This document shows, piece after piece, positions 53,130 to 61,338 of a DNA stretch of 64,000 nucleotides. The position numbers and the translations under genes are program-made. The DNA is taken from positions 1 to 64,000 of IMG/VR virus record IMGVR_UViG_3300032298_000424; one strand, written 5' to 3'. The notes beneath the pieces are model-generated. The model saw only the letters and a list, made by a program, of their open reading frames with translations. It made no database searches and was not told where the DNA came from. Within the stretch, counting starts at the first letter, position 1. Every line of letters starts with the position of its first letter. Source of the stretch: a virus.

Positions 53130-53144
53130 AAAATAGAGTGTTAC

Positions 53145-53170
53145 AGAGGGGTTGATTCGACAACCCCTCT
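53145..53170 (+). other. Perfect 10-bp hairpin without T-tract
   Basis: AGAGGGGTTG (53145-53154) and CAACCCCTCT (53161-53170) with a 6-nt ATTCGA loop, just after the permease stop and 24 nt before the next ATG. No T-run follows, so it is more likely an mRNA-processing, stability or translational-control hairpin than a terminator. Confidence 0.55.
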
Positions 53171-53193
53171 TATCAAACAACAGGGGAATAAAG

Positions 53194-54060
53194 ATGAAAA
53201 ATATATTCATAGCAATATATTTTGTGTTATGCAGTTTTCCAGTATTTGCACAAAATAAATTAGAAACACCGACTGAGAAAATTCAAGATGAAAAGCAACT
53301 AAAACTTCCAAGTGTTACAGTTACTGACAAATATTTAACAAGTCAATTTGATACGGTTGGGGAATATAATCAACCTGTATGGACTACTACTAGAATGTTT
53401 GCAAGTACTAGAGCATACGTTATGACTCCTCCAGGAAATGTAAAGTATGAAAAGTGGTTCGACTTTAGAGATAGAAAAGACGGACCAACTATGATTCGAA
53501 TGCGTGATGAGTTAGCTTTTGGTTTAGGTAATAGATTAGAACTAGATCTATATCATCACACAGTTTATGATGGCGCTGCAAATAATCAGACGTTTTCGAC
53601 TAGAGGTTTTAGTTGGGAAATTAGATATGCACTAGCTGATTGGGGAAAAATTTGGGGAAATCCAACATTATACTTCGAGCATAAGATGATAAATGGTAGA
53701 CAAGGTATAGAACCTAAACTATTGTTAAGTGATAGAATAGGCAATACTGATTGGATTTGGGCAACTAATCTCATCTATGAAGCAAACCTTTCTGGAGAAA
53801 CTCCTGCAGAACAAAAGAAAGAATATGCAGTAACTGCCAGCGTTGGTAAAGTTTTTAATGAAAACTGGATGCTTGGATTATCATCTCATGTACGTAAATA
53901 CGATTATGATACTAATCTAACGGAAGTTTATTTGGGTCCTGCAGTCAACTATAAAATCAATAATAACGCTAGAATTAGCGCAGAATATATGCCTAAGATT
54001 AGTGATGATGGATATTATGATAGCAGAAGCTTTATGATTTTTGCATATGACTTTAAATAA
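53194..54060 (+). CDS. Outer-membrane beta-barrel-type protein with signal peptide, 288 aa
   Basis: ATG 53194 with SD AGGGGAATAAAG. A clear Sec signal peptide: KN plus hydrophobic IFIAIYFVLCSFPVFA, cleavage after AFA-like at about 20-21, then mature QNKLETPTEK. The mature part has aromatic amphipathic beta strands (RLELDLYHHTVYD, WEIRYALADWGK, TLYFEHKMI, YAVTASVGKVFNENW, MLGLSSHVRKYDYD) and ends in FAYDFK with a terminal aromatic region typical of outer-membrane proteins. It may change the host surface (uptake or superinfection exclusion). Confidence 0.7.
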   Translation: MKNIFIAIYFVLCSFPVFAQNKLETPTEKIQDEKQLKLPSVTVTDKYLTSQFDTVGEYNQPVWTTTRMFASTRAYVMTPPGNVKYEKWFDFRDRKDGPTMIRMRDELAFGLGNRLELDLYHHTVYDGAANNQTFSTRGFSWEIRYALADWGKIWGNPTLYFEHKMINGRQGIEPKLLLSDRIGNTDWIWATNLIYEANLSGETPAEQKKEYAVTASVGKVFNENWMLGLSSHVRKYDYDTNLTEVYLGPAVNYKINNNARISAEYMPKISDDGYYDSRSFMIFAYDFK

Positions 54061-54090
54061 AAGCTGATAACTTATAATATATCACGTAAT

Positions 54091-54117
54091 GGGGATCTCA
54101 ATGATCCCCATTTTTTT
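54091..54117 (+). terminator. Rho-independent terminator
   Basis: A perfect stem GGGGATC (54091-54097) / GATCCCC (54103-54109) with loop TCAAT, followed by A and seven T (54111-54117). It ends the halogenase/transport cassette. The last T overlaps the next late promoter. Confidence 0.9.
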
Positions 54118-54124
54118 ATAAATA
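54117..54124 (+). promoter_or_regulatory. T4-like late promoter TATAAATA
   Basis: A perfect TATAAATA beginning at the last T of the terminator, 25 nt before the Dps ATG. Terminator and promoter overlap by one base. Confidence 0.85.
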
Positions 54125-54149
54125 GATTAGTCTAATAAGGAAAATTACT

Positions 54150-54587
54150 ATGAATCAACTTGTAGAACAGCTGCGCAAGATCTTAACTTCTAATTTTGCG
54201 TTATATTTAAAAACCCATATGTTCCACTGGAATGTAGAGGGAGAAAACTTCTCAGAATACCATGACTTCTTCGCTGACGTTTACGCAGACTTATTTGCAC
54301 AATCAGATGTATTAGCTGAATTCATTCGTCAATTGGGTGAAAAAGCACCTGGATCTTTAACAGTGTATGCATCTCAAAGCTTAATCAAAGATGAAGAAGA
54401 TTTCCCAGATGCTATGACAATGTTTCAAAAACTTCAAGCAGATACTCAAGCCATGATATCTTTATACCAAGGTTTATATGATATTGCTGAAAGCGCACGT
54501 GAACATCAAATTTCAAATTATGCGGCTGATCGTTTAGCTGCACATAAAAAAACCGCATGGATGGTTCGTTCCATCCTAAAAAAATAA
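54150..54587 (+). CDS. Dps-like ferritin family protein, 145 aa
   Basis: Dps/ferritin signature: LYLKTHMFHWNVEGENFSEY (about 19-38), HDFFADVYADLFAQSDVLAE, then FIRQLGEKAPGS (about 60-71), with the conserved H, D and E residues of the ferroxidase centre (H24/H27 region, D, E). Members mineralise iron and protect DNA. It is the first gene of the neck operon and has its own promoter, an unusual position; it may be packaged or serve to protect the phage genome or to sequester iron. Confidence 0.85.
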   Translation: MNQLVEQLRKILTSNFALYLKTHMFHWNVEGENFSEYHDFFADVYADLFAQSDVLAEFIRQLGEKAPGSLTVYASQSLIKDEEDFPDAMTMFQKLQADTQAMISLYQGLYDIAESAREHQISNYAADRLAAHKKTAWMVRSILKK

Positions 54588-54597
54588 GAGAAATTAA

Positions 54598-55335
54598 ATG
54601 GCAACCCCAACCAATAGAGCAGAATTAAAAGAATATTGCCTTAGAGCATTGGGTCAGCCAGTGCTTGAAATCAATATTGACGAAGATCAGTTAGATGATC
54701 GTATTGATGAAGCACTTCAAAAATATTATGATTACCACTATGACGCGCAACGAAGAGTTTATATTCCACACCAAGTTAGTGAAATTGATATAGCTAATGG
54801 ATATATGACTCTCAGCGATGACGTAGTATCAGTTACTCGTATATTACCATTGACTTCTGCATGGTCAGGCATGAATATGTTTAATATGAAATATCAAATG
54901 TATCTAAATGACTTTTATGCGTTATATAGAGCAGACTCAATGCAATACTTTGTTGAGATGCAACAATATCTTTCAACGCTAGATGCTTTATTGAATGGTG
55001 TTCAAACAGTACAATATCAAAGACACGGAAATAGATTATATATTGAAACTAAGTGGAGTGAGAAGATTCAAGCTGGACAATATATCATGGTTGAAGCATA
55101 CGGAAGAGTAATAAGCGATGAGATTTGGAATGATTTTTGGTTAAAAAGATATTCTACTGCATTAATACAATTTCAGTGGGGTGCAAACTTAGCTAAGTTC
55201 GATGGTATGCAATTACCTGGTGGCGTTACAATTAATGCCCGTCAATATATCGATGATGCTGAGAATGATATTAGACTATTAGAAGAAGAACTACGTAATA
55301 CACACGAACTGCCAGTCGACTTTTTCTGTGGATAA
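54598..55335 (+). CDS. 13: Neck protein gp13
   Basis: A 245-aa product (T4 gp13 is 309 aa). Conserved pattern: LKEYCLRALGQPVLEINIDE, DRIDEALQKYYDYHYDAQRR, VSVTRILPL, and WNDFWLKRYSTALIQFQWGA followed by AKFDGMQLPGGVTINARQYI. gp13 and gp14 form the neck ring to which tails join after DNA packaging. The adjacent gp14 gene is 4 nt downstream. Confidence 0.88.
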   Translation: MATPTNRAELKEYCLRALGQPVLEINIDEDQLDDRIDEALQKYYDYHYDAQRRVYIPHQVSEIDIANGYMTLSDDVVSVTRILPLTSAWSGMNMFNMKYQMYLNDFYALYRADSMQYFVEMQQYLSTLDALLNGVQTVQYQRHGNRLYIETKWSEKIQAGQYIMVEAYGRVISDEIWNDFWLKRYSTALIQFQWGANLAKFDGMQLPGGVTINARQYIDDAENDIRLLEEELRNTHELPVDFFCG

Positions 55336-55339
55336 TTAA

Positions 55340-56377
55340 ATGCCAACCAATGTCTACTTTAATCCCGGAGTCTTATCCGAACAAAGACTTTATGAGGACA
55401 TGATCGAAGAGTCTCTAAGAATTTATGGACAGGATATTTACTATATTCCTAGAAATCTTAAAAACTTAGATAACGTAATGAATGATGCTATAGCATCTGA
55501 ATTCAATCAAGCTTACTTCATTGAAATGTATATCGACGAAGGTGGATATACCGGTGAAGGTACTATCATGTCTAAGTTCGGTTTAGAAATACGAGATCAA
55601 GCGACATTCGTTGTATCACGTAGAAGATGGGAAAACTTTATTGGTCGAGAAAATACTACCATGATTGGTGGTCGTCCCAATGAAGGAGATTTATTATACA
55701 TCCCGCTTTCTGGTACATTTATGGAAATCAAATTCGTTGAACACGAAGCTGCTTTCTATCAATTAGCCAACATTTTCGTATACGAATTGCATTGCGAAAC
55801 ATTCGAATACTCTGGAGAGAAGTTCAATACTGGTTATGATATTATTGATGGTATTGAAAATACATTCGCTGCAGCTCAAACATTAAACTTGGGTTCTGGT
55901 AATAGTATACCATTTATAGAAAATGAAGAAGTACAACAGTTCTTAGGATATGACACTGATAATAAACCAATCTTTGTATATGGAAACTTAGCTTCTGTTG
56001 ATTTTGCTGGTGGTGTTGCTGCAGCTATTACGGTAAATCAAATAAGATCTACTGATAAAAAACCAAGATACTTCCAAGAATCTGGTATTGGGGATGCAGC
56101 GACAGAGAGACGATTGATTGGTATGACATCTGGTGCGGCATTCTTGATTACTACTGCTGGTAGTAGTCTTGAATTACCAAATGATCCTAATGCACAAAAT
56201 AAAAACTTCGAAGAATTTGGAGATACGATACTTGACTTCTCAGAAACGAATCCTTTCGGAGAACCAGGAGGCGCATATGAACAACTTACATTATCAGATT
56301 ATGAACCTTCAGCAATTTCACTAGATAACAACATCTTACGCTTTGACGAAAATACGGCAACGTGGGATGCAAGATAA
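55340..56377 (+). CDS. 14: Neck protein gp14
   Basis: A 345-aa product (T4 gp14 is 256 aa). Conserved blocks: LYEDMIEESLRIYGQDIYYI, IEMYIDEGGYTGEGTIMSKF, GLEIRDQATFVVSRRRWE, RPNEGDLLYIPLSGTFMEIK, and YELHCETFEYSGEKFNTGYD. It has an acidic C-terminal extension ending SETNPFGEPGGAYEQLTLSD. Partner of gp13 in the neck. Confidence 0.88.
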   Translation: MPTNVYFNPGVLSEQRLYEDMIEESLRIYGQDIYYIPRNLKNLDNVMNDAIASEFNQAYFIEMYIDEGGYTGEGTIMSKFGLEIRDQATFVVSRRRWENFIGRENTTMIGGRPNEGDLLYIPLSGTFMEIKFVEHEAAFYQLANIFVYELHCETFEYSGEKFNTGYDIIDGIENTFAAAQTLNLGSGNSIPFIENEEVQQFLGYDTDNKPIFVYGNLASVDFAGGVAAAITVNQIRSTDKKPRYFQESGIGDAATERRLIGMTSGAAFLITTAGSSLELPNDPNAQNKNFEEFGDTILDFSETNPFGEPGGAYEQLTLSDYEPSAISLDNNILRFDENTATWDAR

Positions 56378-56398
56378 CAGAATTTAACAGGAAAAATC

Positions 56399-58477
56399 AT
56401 GGCAAAACAAATACTTAACGTAGGCACAACAAATAATGATAAGACCGGTGATACACTGCGCGCTGGTGGATTAAAGATCAAAGCCAATTTCGATGAAATT
56501 TATGCAGCTTTAGCATCTAATGGTATTAATATCTCAGGTGGTAATGTATTAAAAACTGGTGATTATCAAGACTTATCTAATAAACCTGTTTTTGCCACTG
56601 TAGCGACAACCGGAGATTTCTATGATTTAACTGATAGACCAGATCTTGGTATCTTTGTTGGTGCACCAGCTAACGAGATGGGTTCAGATGGTCACGTTGC
56701 TGGTAACATGGCATTTGATTCCAATTTTCTTTATGTATGTAAAGAAGATTATGTACAACAAGATCAATTCACTGGATTTAGTGGCGTAGTAGATAATGCA
56801 GGAGTCGTGGTTTATACTTTAAATGCTGCTAGTTCTTCAACTGGTACTACTGTAACGCTTACTGAAAATGCCGGAGCATACACTCCAGAAGTTGGATGGG
56901 AAATCGGCGATGGATCTACTACTCGTACTATAACCAATGTGGATACATCAGGAGACGATATAGTACTAACTTTAGATGGAGCATTTACGGCAACAACTGG
57001 TACTCCATATCATATAATTTATAGTGTGAATGCAGGTCAACACGTTCTTATTGTGAATTGGAATTCAACTACATATCAAGATCTATTTGATCAATATATC
57101 GTCGATGAAAAACCAGCAAAGTTGTTTATTAGTGCTGATGGATATGGACGAATTGTAAATGATGTAGTATTAAACGCAACTGATGATGAACTATATATTG
57201 TCTATACAGCTGGTAGTGCAATTGGTGCATTTACTGGATTGACTTTTAGATTTAATCAACCGTCAATTTGGGAATCAATTCCATGGACAACTGTATTCGG
57301 TGAAGGCGGTGGTGATGGTGGCGGTGGTGGTTCTACTGGTGCTTGGACTTGGGAAGATGATGAAGCAACGCAAGCATTACTTGGTGGTGAACAAGGTTCT
57401 TATATTGATGGCCAATCTCCAGGCGGTTTATTGCTTCATAATGATGATGCGATTACATTACAAGCCGGTGACAAAGGTTTATCTTACGATGATACTGGTG
57501 TTTTACAATTTCAAGAAGGTAGTACTATAACTGAAACACCTAATACGTTAGTTCTAACTCCTCCAACAGCATTGACTGGTCAAGGTTTAGTTATTAGAAC
57601 AACTGTAGGTGGTGGTTTATCTACTATTGATACATTTACTCCAGGTTCACCAGTAACAATAACATTTACTGATAATGGATCACATCTCAGTACAGGTGGA
57701 TATGTAGACGACTCAGAAAGCAATACTTGGGCTTATACAATTACAGGAATTTCTGAAGCAGATTTGGGTAGTCCACTTACCGGATCATTCTTAGCAGAAA
57801 ATTGGGGCACGCCGAATATTAATCAAAACGTTATAACTTTCAATATTCCTGCTGAAAGCGAGGGTACTGGATTTACGATCACATTAGATAGAGTAATTAC
57901 TGATCCTCCTTATTATCTTGAAGGTATTACTTTAAATAGCGATAATCGCATTTACCTCGAGGTTGGTGAGGTTATAACTACTGAAGTAAGTCACGTACAC
58001 TTAACTACTGCTGATCCAACCACAGTTGATTTATATCTTGGTGACGATAATCAATATGTTAAGATTGAAAAAGATGGTGGTGATGTTGTCATTGGAACTG
58101 ACTCAAATACTCATCGTTGGAGATTTGATACCAATGGCGCATTAACATTCCCAGATGCATCTGTACAAACTACTGGTATACCTCAAGGTCAACAGTTATT
58201 TTTAATGGATGGGACTAATACTATGACTTACCTTACCGATGTAAATTTCAGCCTATTATTGGCAACTCCAGCTGTAGGGTATATGGGAAATGATACACAC
58301 GTGATAACACTTCCAGATGGAGCTCCAGGTCAAAGATTAGTTGTTGTAAATAACGCTTCATTGTGTAATCTTGAAATTGTACCACACACTGTTCCAGCCG
58401 GAGGTAGAGCAGAGTTTGTATACACTAGCGGCACCTTTGGTGATGGTTGGATCCCATTATATGGTACAGCAATCTAA
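56399..58477 (+). CDS. Large fibre/whisker-like structural protein, 692 aa
   Basis: The N-terminal motif NVGTTNNDKTGDTLRAGGLK then IKANFDEIYAAL is widespread in phage fibre and whisker proteins, where it is probably a neck or baseplate docking domain. It is followed by DYQDLSNKP fibre repeats, a glycine-rich hinge (GGGDGGGGGS at about 301-310), beta-rich domains, and a C-terminal part RWRFDTNGALTFPDASVQTT with GDGWIPLYGTAI. Position between gp14 and gp15 suggests a collar/whisker (wac-equivalent) or fibre. Its stop overlaps the gp15 start. Confidence 0.68.
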   Translation: MAKQILNVGTTNNDKTGDTLRAGGLKIKANFDEIYAALASNGINISGGNVLKTGDYQDLSNKPVFATVATTGDFYDLTDRPDLGIFVGAPANEMGSDGHVAGNMAFDSNFLYVCKEDYVQQDQFTGFSGVVDNAGVVVYTLNAASSSTGTTVTLTENAGAYTPEVGWEIGDGSTTRTITNVDTSGDDIVLTLDGAFTATTGTPYHIIYSVNAGQHVLIVNWNSTTYQDLFDQYIVDEKPAKLFISADGYGRIVNDVVLNATDDELYIVYTAGSAIGAFTGLTFRFNQPSIWESIPWTTVFGEGGGDGGGGGSTGAWTWEDDEATQALLGGEQGSYIDGQSPGGLLLHNDDAITLQAGDKGLSYDDTGVLQFQEGSTITETPNTLVLTPPTALTGQGLVIRTTVGGGLSTIDTFTPGSPVTITFTDNGSHLSTGGYVDDSESNTWAYTITGISEADLGSPLTGSFLAENWGTPNINQNVITFNIPAESEGTGFTITLDRVITDPPYYLEGITLNSDNRIYLEVGEVITTEVSHVHLTTADPTTVDLYLGDDNQYVKIEKDGGDVVIGTDSNTHRWRFDTNGALTFPDASVQTTGIPQGQQLFLMDGTNTMTYLTDVNFSLLLATPAVGYMGNDTHVITLPDGAPGQRLVVVNNASLCNLEIVPHTVPAGGRAEFVYTSGTFGDGWIPLYGTAI

Positions 58478-59253
58478 TGTTCGGTCAATACTTTTATAAT
58501 CAACATCTGCGTAAGAGCGTAGCTATCTTTGGTACGCTTTTCAACAATATTACGACTGTTAAGCGTGATCAGATGGGTAATGTGTTAAGCACTGTTAAAG
58601 TACCATTAGCGTATGGTCCAAAACAAAAGTTCTTAGCACGTTTAAAGGAAGAACCAGATCTTTTGGCTCCTGAAGTAGCACTTCGCTTACCACGTATGTC
58701 ATTTGAAATTACTTCTGTTGCATATGATACGATGGCGAAAGTTAATAGGAACATAAAATTACAAACTCCATCTATTCATGGTGTTAACACAATCTATACT
58801 GCAGCACCATATAATTTATCAGTACAATTAAACATTATTGGTAAAACTCAAGATGAAGTTTTACAGATTACAGAACAGATTTTACCATATTTTAATCCTG
58901 AATACATAGTTACAGTAAAAGAAATACCTGAGATTGATTTGGTTAGAGATGTACCTATCACTCTACAATCTGTAACTATGATCGATGATTATGAAGGCGA
59001 ATTTGAACAACGTAGATCATTAATTTATACACTAGATTTTAATATGAAAATCGCATTTTATGGACCAATACAAAAAGATATCGGTGTTATCAAAGATTCT
59101 ACTGTTAATATTAGAAATCAAGATACACTCAAAAGGGTATCTACTATAAACAATCAAGTTTCTCCATTAAACGTTGGTCCTGCAGATCCGCATGATATTA
59201 TTGAAACAATTATTAATTATGACCAAGACTTCGGTTTTGTTGACAGCGAGTGA
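58477..59253 (+). CDS. 15: Tail completion / sheath stabiliser gp15
   Basis: A 258-aa protein (T4 gp15 is 272 aa): SVAIFGTLFNNITTVKRDQM, VKVPLAYGPKQKFLARLKEE, RLPRMSFEITSVAYDTMAKV (the LPRM and YD motifs are diagnostic), and EIDLVRDVPITLQSVTMIDD. It caps the tail tube and sheath at the neck. ATG 58477 overlaps the upstream TAA. Confidence 0.9.
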   Translation: MFGQYFYNQHLRKSVAIFGTLFNNITTVKRDQMGNVLSTVKVPLAYGPKQKFLARLKEEPDLLAPEVALRLPRMSFEITSVAYDTMAKVNRNIKLQTPSIHGVNTIYTAAPYNLSVQLNIIGKTQDEVLQITEQILPYFNPEYIVTVKEIPEIDLVRDVPITLQSVTMIDDYEGEFEQRRSLIYTLDFNMKIAFYGPIQKDIGVIKDSTVNIRNQDTLKRVSTINNQVSPLNVGPADPHDIIETIINYDQDFGFVDSE

Positions 59254-59258
59254 ATGAT

Positions 59259-59717
59259 ATGAAAAGTATAGATACTATTGAAAGCAAAAAAGAGAAGATA
59301 GCAAAAGCCCTTAGTAAGAATATGCCGATATCGGCACCACTGGAATCTTCGCCACCGGTCGACGACCTGCAGGTTGACTATGATGTGTCGAGAGAGACAT
59401 ATAAAGAGCTTATTGATAAGGGTAACGTAGCTATCGACCTCATGATGGAACTTGCAAAAGATTCGCAACATCCTCGCGCTTTCGAAGTATTAGCAGGTTT
59501 ACTAAAAACACAAGCTGATAATACCGATAAGCTTGCTGATCTCCAGAAAAAGCTTCAAACCCTTCGCAATGGGCCGAAGGCTAAATCTACTCCCGAACAA
59601 ATAACTAATAATAATGTATTTGTAGGATCTACAACAGACCTACAACGTTTTATTCTTGATCAACAAAAGAATAAGAATGATGTGATCGATGTCAACACTA
59701 ACACACCTAACCAATAA
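59259..59717 (+). CDS. 16: Terminase small subunit gp16
   Basis: A 152-aa product from ATG 59259; a GTG at 59250 overlapping the gp15 stop (GTGA) is an alternative. It has an acidic N-terminus, a central helical region ELIDKGNVAIDLMMELAKDS then QHPRAFEVLAGLLKTQADNT, and a C-terminal LQRFILDQQKN peptide. T4 gp16 is 164 aa and forms the ring that regulates the packaging ATPase. It overlaps the gp17 start by 29 nt, the classic small/large terminase order. Confidence 0.85.
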   Translation: MKSIDTIESKKEKIAKALSKNMPISAPLESSPPVDDLQVDYDVSRETYKELIDKGNVAIDLMMELAKDSQHPRAFEVLAGLLKTQADNTDKLADLQKKLQTLRNGPKAKSTPEQITNNNVFVGSTTDLQRFILDQQKNKNDVIDVNTNTPNQ

Positions 59718-61338
59718 CGAGTACGGGTATCTAGGGAACCCGCTCGTTAAACGAGATGGTGTTCAACAGACTTTCTCCCAAGACGAACTATCAGAATACA
59801 TTAAGTGTATGAATGATGCTGCGTACTTTGCAAATAAGTACATTAAGATCATTAACCTTGATGCTGGTTTAGTTCCGTTTAGTCTTTATCCGTATCAACA
59901 GAAAATGTTCGATCATTTTAACGAAAATCGATTTTCTGTTGTTTTAGCATGTCGACAATCTGGTAAGTCTATCTCATCTGTCGTATATATTCTTTGGTAT
60001 GCGATATTTAAACCAGAACAAACGATTGCAATCTTAGCAAATAAAGGTGCAACTGCTCAAGAAATGCTGGGCCGTGTTACACTTGCATTAGAAAACTTGC
60101 CATTCTTTTTACAGCCAGGTTGTAAGACGCTTAATAAGAAATCAATAGAGTTCTCAAACAACTCTCGTATTGTTGCAGCTGCAACATCTGGTAACTCTAT
60201 TCGTGGTATGTCAGTCAATCTACTGTTCCTTGATGAGTTCGCGTTTGTTGAGAATGATGGTACATTCTATACATCTACATATCCTGTAATTACTTCAGGT
60301 AAAACTACTCGTGTTATTATTACATCAACTGCGAATGGTTTAGGTAATACTTTCCATAAATTGTGGGAAGGTGCAGTACAAAATACTAATGACTTTAAAG
60401 CATTTCGTGTTGACTGGTGGGACGTTCCTGGCCGTGATGATGAATGGAAGCGTCAAACAGTTGCAAACACATCAGAACTCCAGTTTGACCAAGAATTTGG
60501 TAATAACTTCCATGGTACAGGTAATACGTTAATTAATGCCAATGCGCTGTTATCTTTAAAATCTAAAGAACCACTGTATTCGATGAATAGCGTAAATGTT
60601 TATGAAGTACCAGTAAAGAAAGATAAAGAAGATCCAGAATCTAAAGACCACAATTATATTATATTAGTTGACGTAGCAAAGGGTAGAGGGCAAGACTATT
60701 CAACGTTTAATATTATAGACGTAAGCACTAACCCGTTTAGACAGGTTGCTACATTTAGAGACAATAATATCTCTCCTCTACTGTTCCCAGATGTGATTTA
60801 TAAATATGCTAACATGTATAATAAAGCATTAGTTGTCATAGAAAATAATGATGCAGGTCAAGTTGTATGTAATGGACTATTCTATGATTTAGAATATGAA
60901 AATACCTATACATCTAATGGTGTTAAAGCTGATGCCATCGGTGTTTATATGGATAAACGGACTAAGAAGATTGGTTGTTCGCATATTAAAGACTTAGTTG
61001 AGCAGAAAAAGATTGAGATCGTTGATGCTGAAACTATCGTAGAGATGTCTACATTCGTTTCTAAAGGTCAATCATATGAAGCTATGACTGGTATGCATGA
61101 CGATTTAATGATGAACCTGGTGATGTTTGGTTGGTTTGCTGCTACACCAATGTTTGCAGAATCAATCGATAGCGGCATGAGAGAATACATCTATGCGCAG
61201 CAAATGAAACAGATAGAAGATGAAGTACTGCCATTTGGGTTTAATGATGATGGCAGAGAAGAACAAAACCCTACTCATATAGACAACGAAGGGCAGGTTT
61301 GGCGAGAATTTAATTGGCCAGAAGATCCACAACCATGA
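59689..61338 (+). CDS. 17: Terminase large subunit gp17
   Basis: A 549-aa protein (T4 gp17 is 610 aa). ATPase: Walker A ACRQSGKS (87-94), Walker B NLLFLDEF (about 177-184), and the coupling motif TSTANGLGNTFHKLW. Nuclease: YIILVDVAKGRGQDYSTFNI, VVIENNDAGQVV, and MHDDLMMNLVMFGW, with three acidic metal ligands. The motor that packages DNA and cuts the concatemer. It ends in an ATGA-type overlap with the next gene. Confidence 0.95.
   Translation: MSTLTHLTNNEYGYLGNPLVKRDGVQQTFSQDELSEYIKCMNDAAYFANKYIKIINLDAGLVPFSLYPYQQKMFDHFNENRFSVVLACRQSGKSISSVVYILWYAIFKPEQTIAILANKGATAQEMLGRVTLALENLPFFLQPGCKTLNKKSIEFSNNSRIVAAATSGNSIRGMSVNLLFLDEFAFVENDGTFYTSTYPVITSGKTTRVIITSTANGLGNTFHKLWEGAVQNTNDFKAFRVDWWDVPGRDDEWKRQTVANTSELQFDQEFGNNFHGTGNTLINANALLSLKSKEPLYSMNSVNVYEVPVKKDKEDPESKDHNYIILVDVAKGRGQDYSTFNIIDVSTNPFRQVATFRDNNISPLLFPDVIYKYANMYNKALVVIENNDAGQVVCNGLFYDLEYENTYTSNGVKADAIGVYMDKRTKKIGCSHIKDLVEQKKIEIVDAETIVEMSTFVSKGQSYEAMTGMHDDLMMNLVMFGWFAATPMFAESIDSGMREYIYAQQMKQIEDEVLPFGFNDDGREEQNPTHIDNEGQVWREFNWPEDPQP

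Noticed and set aside
53145-53170. Hairpin as a rho-independent terminator
   Set aside because: The stem is strong but followed by TATCAAACAA with no T-tract.
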